Counted from the first letter of the stretch, positions 1 through 7,731 are shown. The stretch: DNA of 25,456 nt from an uncultured Oscillibacter sp. (GCA_910576845.1 CAJTJA010000006.1:1-25456), one strand, 5' to 3'. The notes: generated by a model from the sequence alone, not told the origin. Program-made: numbers and translations.

Positions 1-21
1 AAAAAAAATAAAATGCAAGTA

Positions 22-50
22 TTTACAATTCTTTTTTTGAATGGTATGAT
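22..50 (+). promoter_or_regulatory. Sigma-A-type promoter of pfp
   Basis: TTTACA (22-27) and TATGAT (45-50) are separated by exactly 17 bases in an A/T-rich stretch. Transcription would start near 57, giving a leader of about 50 nt before the pfp start codon. Bases 1-21 show nothing else. Confidence 0.75.
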
Positions 51-109
51 AAAAATACCATGGATTTTATTCTATGGAAAGGAAGAAAATTTTTGAGGAG
101 GATTTTCTC

Positions 110-1348
110 ATGAGTGAATTAAAAGGCGCATGTATTTTTGGTCAATCCGGAGGTCCTACTTCTGTCATCAATGCCAGCGCTTACGGCGTGATCAGCGCCG
201 CATTGGAAAACCCCAATATTACACGTGTTCTAGGTGCAGAACACGGTATTAAAGGTGTGCTGAACGACCGGCTGTTTGACATGGGTCAGGAAGACCCGGC
301 CGAACTGGAGCTGCTGAAATATACCCCGTCCTCCGCCTTGGGTTCCTGCCGGTATAAAATGAAGGACCCGGATGTAGACGATACCGATTACAAACGTATT
401 CTGGAAATTTTCAAAAAATACGATGTCCGTTATTTCTTCTACAACGGCGGCAACGATTCTATGGACACCTGCAACAAAATCAGCAAATACATGCAAAAGG
501 TAGGCTACGAGTGCCGTGTTATGGGTGTGCCCAAAACCATTGACAACGACCTCTTCGGCACAGACCATTGCCCTGGCTTTGCCTCTGCCGCCAAGTATAT
601 CGCCACAAGCTGCATGGAGGTTTATCAGGATGCCCGGGTCTATGATACCGGTATGGTCTGCGTCATTGAAATTATGGGCCGTCACGCCGGCTGGCTGGCC
701 GGGGCGGCAGCCTTAGCCACTGTCTATGGAGCAGGCCCCGATCTGGTATACCTCCCTGAAGTAGATTTTGACATGGATCAGTTCCTGACCGATGTAGACC
801 GTATTTATAAGGAAAAGGGCAACTGCATGGTTGCCGTCTCTGAAGGCATCCACTATGCTGACGGCTCCTTTGTCTCAGAGGCGAAGACATCTGCTACCGA
901 CGGTTTCGGCCATGCCCAGCTGGGCGGTTTGGCTGCCATGCTGGCGGATGCTGTAAAGCAGAAAACCGGGGCCAAGGTCAGAGGCATCGAACTGAGCTTG
1001 CTCCAGCGCTGCGGTGCGCACCTGGCCTCCGAGACCGATATTGAGGAGTCCTTTATGTCTGGTAAGGCCGCTGTGGAGAACGCCGCTGCGGGCATCACCG
1101 ATAAAATGGTTGGCTTCGAGCGGAGCTATGAGGATGGGCGCTACGTCTGCAAAACCAAGCTGTTGGGCTTGACGGATGTTGCAAACACTGAGAAGAAGGT
1201 TCCCCTGGAGTGGATCAATGCTGCCCACAATGGTGTGGAAAAGCCCTTCATCGACTATGTGCTGCCCCTTATTCAGGGTGAGCCCAAACTGCCAAAGCAG
1301 GATTCCCTGCCCCGGTTCGCCAGACTCAAGAAGGTTCTGGCAAAGTAA
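110..1348 (+). CDS. pfp: Diphosphate-dependent 6-phosphofructokinase (PFP)
   Basis: Cytosolic glycolytic enzyme that phosphorylates fructose 6-phosphate to fructose 1,6-bisphosphate, using pyrophosphate rather than ATP. The 412-residue protein has the phosphofructokinase fold signature GQSGGPTSVINA near the N-terminus (11-22), GGND at 113-116 and PKTIDND at 141-147. In ATP enzymes the matching positions are GGDG and PGTIDND; Asp in place of the second Gly and Lys in PKT are the family hallmarks of pyrophosphate use, and both are seen here. The start at 110 is chosen because GAGGAGG lies at 95-101, 8 nt upstream; an in-frame ATG at 74 lacks a ribosome site. It is monocistronic, with its own promoter and a terminator shared with the convergent anti-sigma gene. 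PPi dependence is inferred from residues, not shown. Confidence 0.93.
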   Translation: MSELKGACIFGQSGGPTSVINASAYGVISAALENPNITRVLGAEHGIKGVLNDRLFDMGQEDPAELELLKYTPSSALGSCRYKMKDPDVDDTDYKRILEIFKKYDVRYFFYNGGNDSMDTCNKISKYMQKVGYECRVMGVPKTIDNDLFGTDHCPGFASAAKYIATSCMEVYQDARVYDTGMVCVIEIMGRHAGWLAGAAALATVYGAGPDLVYLPEVDFDMDQFLTDVDRIYKEKGNCMVAVSEGIHYADGSFVSEAKTSATDGFGHAQLGGLAAMLADAVKQKTGAKVRGIELSLLQRCGAHLASETDIEESFMSGKAAVENAAAGITDKMVGFERSYEDGRYVCKTKLLGLTDVANTEKKVPLEWINAAHNGVEKPFIDYVLPLIQGEPKLPKQDSLPRFARLKKVLAK

Positions 1349-1365
1349 TTCCACTGTATTTCAAA

Positions 1366-1393
1366 GGAGTCCCGCTCACACGAGCGGGATTCC
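1366..1393. terminator. Bidirectional terminator between pfp and anti-sigma gene
   Basis: A 12-bp stem (GGAGTCCCGCTC / GAGCGGGATTCC, one G-T pair) with the 4-base loop ACAC lies between two convergent stop codons and is followed by a T/C-rich stretch. It can serve both genes, although the T-tract is interrupted. Confidence 0.75.
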
Positions 1394-1402
1394 TTCTTTC
1401 GT

Positions 1403-2473
1403 CTATTTCTCGATGCCGGACCAGAGCAGCAGCCATTTTCCCTCCCGGCGAACCAGTTCCATGGTGAGGTAATTGTAGCTTTCCCCCTCCTCCAGATTCA
1501 GCCGGTGCTTAACCGATACTGTAGCGGAAGCCGGGTTCTGATCATTGTCCGGGGCATAGTCCACAGAGGCAATGGTAAGGTATTCCCAAACGTCTTCGCC
1601 ATAGGCGTCCACATCGGCATCTTCTGTCAGCATATCGGAGATACTGGAAATGTCGTTGGACAGCAGAGCTTGAAACAGACTGTCCGTCGTCTCATAAAGT
1701 GAGCGCATCCACTCCGGCGCAATTTTGTTTAGAGGAACCACCCGGAAGCTGGAGACCATGTCCCGGAAACGCATGCCCATTCCTTCCTCCGCTTCCAGGA
1801 AGTATCGGGAGGCGAGGATGAATGTCCCCTCCTGCCCGTCGTCCACAAACCAGAGCTCCGTCTGCTTGGAGTCCCAGTCTGTGCCTGCGCTGGCCCGGAT
1901 ATAGCCGCAGTCCGGCAGAGCGGCAGAAAGCTCCTCCAACGTGACATCCGCATAACGTTCCTCCAGGACTGCGGCCGCCTCCTCCCGCGCTTCTTCAGGC
2001 AGCGTGCCGGAAAGATGGAGAATATCCAAACCGCATTCCGGGAACTCTTGCGGCAAAGGATTGGTGCTCCGAATACTGTAAAGCCCGTTCTCTTCACAGA
2101 TTGCAAACTGTTCCTCGTTTACATAAATGAGGAAATCTACAGTTTCTCCCTGAATTTGCGGGACATAGCTCAACAGCCGAAGCTCCCCGATTTCACTGCC
2201 CCGCTCCGGCAGGAAGAACTGTCCACTATCTGAATTCGGCTTCTGACTCTCTATTGGCGAAACTATATTCTGATTTCCTGGAGACGGCTCCGGCGTTACG
2301 TCAGAAATAGCGGGCTGTACAGTTCCCAGACGGCTTATCGCCAGCACCAGCGCCAGACAGGCCGCAGCAGCCAGGCAATACCCGGTCCAATGTTTCCGCC
2401 GCCGTTCGCTGCGGACAAGCAGCTCTGGGGCCGCTCCACCGATGGCAAGAAATAAACGCTCCTGATTTTTCAT
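1403..2473 (-). CDS. Putative membrane anti-sigma factor, partner of the ECF sigma
   Basis: The 356-residue protein has a short cytoplasmic N-terminus of about 28 residues, one membrane span (about 29-47, rich in Ala/Leu), a Pro/Ser-rich linker, and a large acidic outer domain of about 270 residues. The last 60 or so residues look like an NTF2-like beta-rich end (…LTMELVRREGKWLLLW…), which is only a resemblance. There is no HxxxCxxC zinc anti-sigma motif. Its ATG overlaps the stop of the upstream sigma gene by 4 bases (ATGA), so translation is probably coupled. The role of sequestering the sigma factor until an envelope signal arrives is inferred from this pairing and topology; I do not recognise the outer domain. 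Confidence 0.65.
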   Translation of the reverse strand: MKNQERLFLAIGGAAPELLVRSERRRKHWTGYCLAAAACLALVLAISRLGTVQPAISDVTPEPSPGNQNIVSPIESQKPNSDSGQFFLPERGSEIGELRLLSYVPQIQGETVDFLIYVNEEQFAICEENGLYSIRSTNPLPQEFPECGLDILHLSGTLPEEAREEAAAVLEERYADVTLEELSAALPDCGYIRASAGTDWDSKQTELWFVDDGQEGTFILASRYFLEAEEGMGMRFRDMVSSFRVVPLNKIAPEWMRSLYETTDSLFQALLSNDISSISDMLTEDADVDAYGEDVWEYLTIASVDYAPDNDQNPASATVSVKHRLNLEEGESYNYLTMELVRREGKWLLLWSGIEK

Positions 2474-3024
2474 AGCAAACCCTCCTCCTCCAAATATCGC
2501 TTCAGTTTCTCACGACTGCGGAACAGGTTGGTCCGAACGGTGTTCTCCCGCATTCCATAGCGGTTGGCAATGTCCGCCATAGGCTCCGCAAACCAGTAGC
2601 GCCGCAGAAAGATATTACAGTTTTGCTCTGTCAGAGTATGCAGAAAACGATTTACCGTCTCCTCCAGCTCTGCTGCTTCTACGGCCTGTAAAGTGTTGGC
2701 GGGAGAAATGCACTCTGTCAGCTCATCCAGAACCAAGGGCATCTCTCCCCCACCCCGTTTTTCCGCCCGGCTGGCCCGCCAGCGATTAAAGGATAAATTT
2801 CTTGTAATCTTCCCCAAGTATTGCGCTAACAGGTTTGGACGGTCATCCGGCATAGCGTTCCAAGCGTTGAGCCAAGTATCGTTGACGCACTCCTCGGCAT
2901 CCCGGCGGTCCGGCAGAATATTCCAAGCAATGGTACGGCAGTAGCTGCCGTACTTCTCACTGGTTCGCCGGATGGCTTCCGGGTTCCGGGACCAGTACAT
3001 ATCTATAATAGCACGGTCTTCCAT
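2470..3024 (-). CDS. ECF-type RNA polymerase sigma factor
   Basis: The 184-residue protein has region 2 at about 20-85, including the DAEECVNDTWLNAWNAM core-binding segment (42-58), and a region 4 helix-turn-helix at about 130-180 (LRRYWFAEPMADIANRYGM…TNLFRSREKLK). Region 3 is absent, as usual for ECF sigmas. The start at 3024 is preceded by a good AGGGGAGAGG ribosome site. The frame stays open for 67 more codons up to 3225, but that extension has no ribosome site, covers the promoter and hairpin region, and does not resemble the family. It is co-transcribed with the anti-sigma gene and should redirect RNA polymerase to an unknown stress regulon; a possible autoregulated promoter lies upstream. 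Confidence 0.88.
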   Translation of the reverse strand: MEDRAIIDMYWSRNPEAIRRTSEKYGSYCRTIAWNILPDRRDAEECVNDTWLNAWNAMPDDRPNLLAQYLGKITRNLSFNRWRASRAEKRGGGEMPLVLDELTECISPANTLQAVEAAELEETVNRFLHTLTEQNCNIFLRRYWFAEPMADIANRYGMRENTVRTNLFRSREKLKRYLEEEGLL

Positions 3025-3067
3025 GTCCTCTCCCCTTTCGTATTTGTTTGAAGGGCCCTTACTGATA

Positions 3068-3094
3068 TAGACAGAAAAAAATAGGGAGCGTTCC
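3068..3094 (-). promoter_or_regulatory. Possible ECF-type autoregulatory promoter
   Basis: On the minus strand GGAAC (3094-3090) is followed after 17 bases by GTCTA (3072-3068). This is the geometry of classical ECF promoters (GGAACTT-N15-GTCTAA). It would start transcription about 36 nt before the sigma ATG. The GGAAC sits inside a small hairpin, so the alternative is that this is a terminator. Confidence 0.4.
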
Positions 3095-3096
3095 CT
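3075..3096 (-). terminator. Small hairpin with T7, possible coaX terminator
   Basis: On the minus strand AGGGA-ACGC-TCCCT (3096-3083) is followed by one A and seven T. The stem is only 5 bp, but the T-tract is good. It may end coaX transcripts before the sigma gene. It overlaps the possible ECF promoter described separately. Confidence 0.4.
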
Positions 3097-3134
3097 GTTA
3101 AACGAATTTTCCTTATACTGTCCGAAAATATAGG

Positions 3135-3161
3135 AAGCCGTCCGCGGCAAACGGACGGCTT
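3135..3161 (-). terminator. Strong stem-loop after coaX
   Basis: A perfect 10-bp stem, AAGCCGTCCG (3135-3144) against CGGACGGCTT (3152-3161), has a 7-base loop and lies about 65 nt downstream of the coaX stop. On the minus strand it is followed by the weakly T-rich CCTATATTTTC, so it is a plausible but imperfect terminator or 3' stabilising structure. Confidence 0.45.
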
Positions 3162-3225
3162 GCGCCTCAGCAATTGCGGAAATCATACTCTGTTTATCAA
3201 ACCCGCGCTCTTTTATTCCTGTCAT

Positions 3226-3996
3226 TTATCGATTTTTCTGATAGATGGTCCAAAGTCCATCCATCAGCAGAAACTTATCATAAATGATTTTATTCCGGCA
3301 ATACCGCACAATAACCGGAGCGTTTCCTCCGGTAGCCACTACACTGATATCCCGGCCTGGAAACTGCTCCCGGATACGGTCAATAATGCCGTCCAGCATC
3401 CCAGCAGTGCCATAGACAATGCCGGAGCGCATGCAGTCCTCAGTATTCTTCCCAATCAGAGCCTTGGGATGCTGGAGGGAAATATCCGGCAGCTGAGCAG
3501 CCCGGCGGCTCAAGGCCTCTAATGAGACATTGACCCCTGGCAGCAGAAGGCCTCCTTCATATGTTCGGCCCTCGGAGATAACCCCGATCGTAGTAGCAGT
3601 ACCCATATCAATTGTGATAATGGGCGGTTCGAATTTTTCCAGTGCGGATACCGCATCGGCCACAATATCCGCTCCTACTTGCGTCTGAACAGTCAGGCGG
3701 ATATTCAGGCCAGTCTTTACGCCGGGGCCCACCACCATCGGAGGCTTGCCCAGAAGGCGGGTCAAGGCTTTCTCCATCATGAAATTCAGCGGCGGCACTA
3801 CGCTGCACAATATAGCCCCGGTAACGTCCTTGTAGCTGAAGTGATATAGAGTGAAGAGGTTCATCAGATCAATGCTGATCTGATCTGCGGTCTTTCGGCT
3901 GTCCGTATCCAAAGAAGCCAAAAAACGCAGATTCTTGTCTTTATCAAACAGCCCGACAGAGGTATTGGAGTTGCCGACATCAATCGCCAGCAGCAT
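3226..3996 (-). CDS. coaX: Type III pantothenate kinase
   Basis: Catalyses the first step of coenzyme A synthesis (pantothenate to 4'-phosphopantothenate) in the cytosol; the type III class does not respond to CoA feedback in characterised members. The 256-residue length is typical. The N-terminal phosphate-binding motif AIDVGNSNT is at 4-12, followed by QVGADIVADAV (about residues 108-118) and IDMGTATT (about 129-136). Many homologues have an Arg after GAD where this one has Ile. AGAGGAG lies about 9 nt before the ATG. It is divergent from the ogt gene; I could not settle on a promoter in the short space upstream. Hairpins follow the stop codon. Confidence 0.93.
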   Translation of the reverse strand: MLLAIDVGNSNTSVGLFDKDKNLRFLASLDTDSRKTADQISIDLMNLFTLYHFSYKDVTGAILCSVVPPLNFMMEKALTRLLGKPPMVVGPGVKTGLNIRLTVQTQVGADIVADAVSALEKFEPPIITIDMGTATTIGVISEGRTYEGGLLLPGVNVSLEALSRRAAQLPDISLQHPKALIGKNTEDCMRSGIVYGTAGMLDGIIDRIREQFPGRDISVVATGGNAPVIVRYCRNKIIYDKFLLMDGLWTIYQKNR

Positions 3997-4103
3997 GGGG
4001 GATCACTCCTCTCTTTTCGCCTTGTACGGCTCACTTATCTTTTGAATAATATAGTACCACGAGTCAGGCATCCTTGCAAGAGCAGGTAAAGCGGAAAAAG
4101 GGC

Positions 4104-4132
4104 TTGCAATCGTACATCTGTTCACATATAAT
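4104..4132 (+). promoter_or_regulatory. Sigma-A promoter of ogt/CPCC unit
   Basis: TTGCAA (4104-4109) and a perfect TATAAT (4127-4132) are separated by 17 bases, giving transcription start near 4139, about 25 nt before the ogt start codon. Confidence 0.8.
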
Positions 4133-4163
4133 AAAAAATATTGTTGAAAGAAGGTGCGTTCAT

Positions 4164-4694
4164 ATGACATTTCTGAAAAAGCTGGATTCTCCTCTGGGAC
4201 TGATCTCTCTTGCTTCCGATGGAGAGGCTCTCACCGGCCTGTGGCTGGAGGGCCAGAAGTATTTTGCTGCCGGGCTGGAGGCGGAGACTGTAGAACAGGC
4301 GGAACTGCCGGTTTTCCAGCAGGCGGCAGCGTGGCTGAATGCGTATTTTTCAAAAGAGGAGCTCCCTCCCCTGCCGTCCTTGGCCCCCAAAGGAAGCGTA
4401 TTCCGGCAAAGAGTGTGGGCGCATTTGCTGGAAATTCCTTTTGGAGAGACTATAACATACGGGGCCCTGACGGAAAAACTGAAAGCCGCCGGGGTCTCTG
4501 CCGCTCCACAGGCAGTGGGAGGGGCAGTGGGACATAATCCCATCTCCATCCTAATTCCCTGCCACCGGGTGGTGGGGGCGGATGGAAGCCTGACGGGCTA
4601 TGCCGGAGGCGTGGCAAAAAAGCGCTTCCTGCTGGAACTGGAGGGCGCGGATGTATCAAAACTGTACATACCGAAGAAGGAGACGGCATTATAG
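4164..4694 (+). CDS. ogt: Methylated-DNA--protein-cysteine methyltransferase
   Basis: Suicide DNA-repair protein that moves the alkyl group from O6-alkylguanine to its own cysteine. The 176-residue protein carries the active-site motif IPCHRV at 131-136, with acceptor Cys133, and the helix-turn-helix/hinge residues before it (GGAVGHNP, Asn125). An N-terminal ribonuclease-H-like domain fills residues 1-75, as in the Ogt class. The start at 4164 follows AGAAGG and the promoter at 4104-4132; the frame is open further upstream to 4074, but that part would lie across the promoter and is rejected. The CPCC protein gene follows after only 11 nt. No Ada-type regulatory domain is present. Confidence 0.93.
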   Translation: MTFLKKLDSPLGLISLASDGEALTGLWLEGQKYFAAGLEAETVEQAELPVFQQAAAWLNAYFSKEELPPLPSLAPKGSVFRQRVWAHLLEIPFGETITYGALTEKLKAAGVSAAPQAVGGAVGHNPISILIPCHRVVGADGSLTGYAGGVAKKRFLLELEGADVSKLYIPKKETAL

Positions 4695-4705
4695 GGAAAA
4701 CGAAA

Positions 4706-5047
4706 ATGATTGATGAAGAAATTTCCGATGGCCTGCCTTTGGAGCCGCCGCAAGCAGAGGCAGCGCCTAAGCCGGAGGTACCGGAGCAAGCTTCTACTCT
4801 TGGAAGATTTCCCTGTCCCTGCTGCGGCTATCGGACATTCCCCGTTCCCAAGGAGGAGGCAGTCGCTTATATCTGCCCGGTGTGCTTCTGGGAAAACGAT
4901 GTGTTTACCCCAAGTGAGAACCAGCCCAGTGATGAAAACTCAGGAATGACGTTAAAAGAAGGACAGGAGGCATTCCGGCGGCTTGTCGCCGTTCGGAAAA
5001 ACCTGGTGCACTATACGCGAAAGCCCCCGCCGAATGAAATTCCATAA
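4706..5047 (+). CDS. Cysteine-rich CPCC-family small protein
   Basis: The 113-residue protein has an acidic, Pro/Glu-rich leader (1-33) and then a cysteine core: FPCPCCGYRTF (36-46) and YICPVCFWEND (55-65). These two paired-Cys knuckles match the cysteine-rich CPCC domain family, a likely zinc ribbon, usually found in short bacterial proteins of unknown role. The tail (KEGQEAFRRLVAVR) is helical. It follows ogt by 11 nt and is probably read from the same promoter; the ribosome site (GGGAAAA) is weak, suggesting coupling to ogt. A link with alkylation repair is only suggested by position. Confidence 0.8.
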   Translation: MIDEEISDGLPLEPPQAEAAPKPEVPEQASTLGRFPCPCCGYRTFPVPKEEAVAYICPVCFWENDVFTPSENQPSDENSGMTLKEGQEAFRRLVAVRKNLVHYTRKPPPNEIP

Positions 5048-5057
5048 TCCATAAGAA

Positions 5058-5087
5058 CGGCGGGTATCGCTTTTGCGATACCCGCCG
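5058..5087. terminator. Bidirectional terminator between CPCC gene and spoIVA
   Basis: A perfect 13-bp stem (CGGCGGGTATCGC / GCGATACCCGCCG) with a TTTT loop lies between convergent stops. The downstream T-tracts are poor on both strands, but stem strength and position support termination. Confidence 0.75.
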
Positions 5088-5096
5088 CTTATATGA

Positions 5097-6572
5097 TTAT
5101 AAGATAATGCAAATCAGCCCGCCGCTGCCCTCATTGATGATACGGGTCAGAGTTTCCTGAAGCTTCTTTCGGGCGTCCTCCGGCATCCGTTTCAGCTTGC
5201 CCTGGAGATCATCGCTGACCAACTCGTGGAAGCTTCGGCCAAAGATGTTGGATTGCCAGATTTTGCTGGTGTCTCCCTCAAATTCCTGGAGGAGATAGTT
5301 CACCATATCCTCCGACTGCTTCTCGTTCCCCACAATGGGCGACACCGCCGTTTCGATATCCGCCCGGATCATATGAATGCTGGGGGCGCTGGCCTTCAGC
5401 TTTACGCCATAGCGGCCTCCCTGCTTCATGATCTCTGGTTCTTCCAGCTTCAGTTCATCAATGCTGGGAACAACGATGCCGTAACCCGTCTCTTTCACAT
5501 CCCGCAGGGCCCCGGCTACCTTGTCATATTCCGCCTTTACCGCCGCCAGGCGGGTCAGCAGACTCATGAGGTCCCCGTCATCTCCAACCTCAAAGCCTGA
5601 CTGCTCCGATAATGTATGATAGAACAATTCCCGGGGCAGGCTGAGACTGGCTGCCGCCACGCCGGTACCCAGATCAATGGAGGTGATTTTTGCCTCACTG
5701 ATGTTTTCACAGGCTCCCAGAGCGGCAATAACGCCGTCCACCTCCCGGATATGTTGGAGCTGGGAGGTTCCCTGCCGCACCGCATCGTAGAGGCCCGACT
5801 TGATGGGGTGCTCCGTGGGCAGCGCGTCCACCCAGGGAGGGAGGAACAGGTCCAGCTCCTGCATGGGGAATTCATAGAGAACGGCCTTGAGAATATCCGC
5901 CACATCCTCTTCCCCCAGATCCAGGCAGTTTACCGGAACACAATTTACTTCATAACGGGAGGCAATGTCCCGGGCAATAGCCTCCGCCCGGTCACTCTTG
6001 GGATCTACAGAATTCAGCAGAACAATAAAAGGCTTTCCCAGCTCCTGAAGCTCCCGGACTACCCTCTCCTCCGCCTCTAAATAGTCCTCTCGCGGGATAT
6101 CGGAAACCGTGCCGTCTGTAGTAATAACAATGCCAATGGTAGAGTGCTCCGAGATTACCTTTCGGGTGCCGATCTCCGCTGCCTCAGTCATGGGAATCTC
6201 GTGGTCATACCAAGGAGTTGTCACCATTCTAGGTGCGTCATCCTCAAATTGTCCAATAGCTCCCCGGACCATGTAGCCCACGCAGTCAATCAGCCGCACG
6301 GAGAAGGATGCGCCATCCTGCAGTTGAATCTGGGCCGCCTCTTCCGGGACAAATTTGGGTTCCGCAGTCATAATGGTCCGCCCGGAACCACTTTGAGGCA
6401 GTTCATCACGAGCCCGCTCTTTGCGGTAAATATTTTCAATATTAGGGATTACCTGGGTCTCCATAAAACGTTTGATAAAAGTGGATTTTCCTGTCCGTAC
6501 CGGGCCCACTACGCCGATGTAGATATCTCCCGCTGTACGGGTGGCGATATTCTGATAAATGGTTGTATTCAT
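5097..6572 (-). CDS. spoIVA: Stage IV sporulation protein A, spore coat basement ATPase
   Basis: Made in the mother cell, SpoIVA hydrolyses ATP and polymerises into the basement layer on which the spore coat is built around the forespore. The 491-residue length matches the family. The Walker A loop GPVRTGKST is at 23-31, with the family-specific RARDELPQS stretch at about 53-61 and the DCVGYMV segment near 95-101. The C-terminus ends in the hydrophobic GGLICIIL, the region that in Bacillus contacts SpoVM. The start is supported by an AAGGAC site and a sigma-E-like promoter just upstream. It lies 2.7 kb from sipL and 4.3 kb from spoVM, whose products are its partners. Confidence 0.97.
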   Translation of the reverse strand: MNTTIYQNIATRTAGDIYIGVVGPVRTGKSTFIKRFMETQVIPNIENIYRKERARDELPQSGSGRTIMTAEPKFVPEEAAQIQLQDGASFSVRLIDCVGYMVRGAIGQFEDDAPRMVTTPWYDHEIPMTEAAEIGTRKVISEHSTIGIVITTDGTVSDIPREDYLEAEERVVRELQELGKPFIVLLNSVDPKSDRAEAIARDIASRYEVNCVPVNCLDLGEEDVADILKAVLYEFPMQELDLFLPPWVDALPTEHPIKSGLYDAVRQGTSQLQHIREVDGVIAALGACENISEAKITSIDLGTGVAAASLSLPRELFYHTLSEQSGFEVGDDGDLMSLLTRLAAVKAEYDKVAGALRDVKETGYGIVVPSIDELKLEEPEIMKQGGRYGVKLKASAPSIHMIRADIETAVSPIVGNEKQSEDMVNYLLQEFEGDTSKIWQSNIFGRSFHELVSDDLQGKLKRMPEDARKKLQETLTRIINEGSGGLICIIL

Positions 6573-6610
6573 AGTATCCCGTCCTTTTTCCGCTCCATAT
6601 TCATGTTTAC

Positions 6611-6639
6611 ACTCTATGTCCCAGGAGGAAAAAGTATGA
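6611..6639 (-). promoter_or_regulatory. Sigma-E-like promoter of spoIVA
   Basis: On the minus strand TCATACT (6639-6633) and CATAGAGT (6618-6611) give the sigma-E geometry ATA-N16-CATA-N3-T. Transcription would start near 6604, about 32 nt before the ATG. spoIVA is sigma-E controlled in Bacillus and Clostridioides. The same -10 octamer at the same spacing precedes sipL. Confidence 0.6.
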
Positions 6640-6713
6640 CAGCCCGTCTCGTTTTAGAGAAAACACACAAGAAATTTCCCGTTTGAGGCAGATGGATTTG
6701 GGCGAATTCATGC

Positions 6714-6742
6714 TTTACACCAGTTCTTTAATATGGTAAACT
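6714..6742 (+). promoter_or_regulatory. Sigma-A-like promoter of amino-acid ABC operon
   Basis: TTTACA (6714-6719), a 17-base spacer, then TAAACT (6737-6742). The -10 is imperfect (4 of 6), giving a start near 6749 and a leader of about 45 nt. Confidence 0.5.
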
Positions 6743-6794
6743 GCTACTGTATTAAACGAGCGGGCTTGCCTGTTCTATTTTGGAGGATGAAAAT

Positions 6795-7670
6795 ATGATG
6801 AAAAGCAAAAAGTTTTGGGCTCTCCTGCTGACACTGGCGATGGTGTTAAGCCTGTCTGCCTGCGGCGGCAATGACGGAGCCAATTCAAACGACAGTGGGA
6901 ACGGCGGCTCATCGGTTACCGATCCGGAAGACCAGAAAACCGGCGGTGAACAACAGGACACTGAAAGCGATCTGTCCTATGTTCAGAACAAAGGCACTTT
7001 GGTAGTGGGCATCACAGAATTTGAACCCATGGACTACCAGGGCGCCGATGGGGAATGGATTGGTTTTGATGCAGATCTGGCCAAAGCCTTTGCCGAAAGC
7101 TTGGGCGTAAAGGCTGAGTTCCAGATTATCGATTGGGACACCAAGGTCATGGAGCTGAATGGCAAAACAATCGATGTAGTTTGGAACGGCATGACCCTCA
7201 CCGATGAGGTACGCAGCTCCATGGAGTGCTCCAATCCCTATTTTAATAACGCACAGGTAATTATTGTTCCTGCCGACAAGGCCAACAGCTATGCAGATGC
7301 GGATAGTGCCAAAGATCTGTCTTTCGCCGTGGAAATCGGTTCCGCCGGAAAGGAACAGGCTGAGTCCAATGGTTTTAACTATACCGAGGTTGCCGACCAA
7401 GCCACCGCCCTCCTTGAAGTAAGCTCCGGTACTGCTGATGCGGCTATCATTGACTATCTCATGGCTGCCGCCATGACCGGCGAGGGTACCAGTTATGCGA
7501 ATCTTACCTTTACCGCTTCTTTAAATAGTGAGGAATATGGCGTTGGCTTCCGAAAAGGTTCCGATTTGGCCGCCGCTTTGAATGAGTTCTTTAAGTCATC
7601 CTATGCGGATGGCACTATGAAGACCATTGCAGACACCTATAATATCGGCGACATGCTGGTGGAACAATAA
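6795..7670 (+). CDS. Amino-acid ABC transporter substrate-binding lipoprotein
   Basis: Extracytoplasmic receptor of a polar amino-acid importer. The 291-residue protein begins with a lipoprotein signal: basic MMKSKK, a hydrophobic core, and lipobox LSAC with the lipidated Cys23, followed by a flexible Gly/Asn/Ser linker (24-50). The rest is a type-3 periplasmic-binding fold (GTLVVGITEFEPMDYQ near 60-75, then WIGFDADLAKAFAESLGV), the pattern of glutamine/arginine/cystine-type binders; the ligand cannot be told from sequence. GGAGG at 6782-6786 is 8 nt before the ATG at 6795. A hairpin separates it from the permease gene, which would leave it more abundant than the membrane parts. Confidence 0.92.
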   Translation: MMKSKKFWALLLTLAMVLSLSACGGNDGANSNDSGNGGSSVTDPEDQKTGGEQQDTESDLSYVQNKGTLVVGITEFEPMDYQGADGEWIGFDADLAKAFAESLGVKAEFQIIDWDTKVMELNGKTIDVVWNGMTLTDEVRSSMECSNPYFNNAQVIIVPADKANSYADADSAKDLSFAVEIGSAGKEQAESNGFNYTEVADQATALLEVSSGTADAAIIDYLMAAAMTGEGTSYANLTFTASLNSEEYGVGFRKGSDLAAALNEFFKSSYADGTMKTIADTYNIGDMLVEQ

Positions 7671-7700
7671 CTTGCCGACGATTTACCAATCGTGACCAGT

Positions 7701-7731
7701 CAAAAGCAGAGGATGTGCTCCTCTGCTTTTG
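7701..7731 (+). terminator. Intercistronic hairpin after binding-protein gene
   Basis: A perfect 13-bp stem, CAAAAGCAGAGGA (7701-7713) against TCCTCTGCTTTTG (7719-7731), has a 5-base loop and is followed by GCCGGTTTT. It lies 30 nt after the binding-protein stop and 48 nt before the permease ATG. It probably gives partial termination or protects the upstream mRNA. Confidence 0.65.

Noticed and set aside
230..685. 151-codon minus-strand frame inside pfp
   Set aside because: Antisense to a well-supported enzyme; composition looks like a reversed coding frame.
3025..3225. 67-codon N-terminal extension of the ECF sigma frame, beginning directly after the coaX stop
   Set aside because: No ribosome site at 3225, not like the sigma family, and the stretch holds two hairpins and a likely promoter; a strong site sits before 3024.
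4018..4081. Possible coaX promoter (TTGCAA and TATATT on the minus strand)
   Set aside because: The spacing is 20 bases, too long for a sigma-A promoter, and no better pair was found.
6144..6686. 180-codon plus-strand frame reaching into the spoIVA promoter region
   Set aside because: Mostly antisense to spoIVA; no start signals and no family resemblance.
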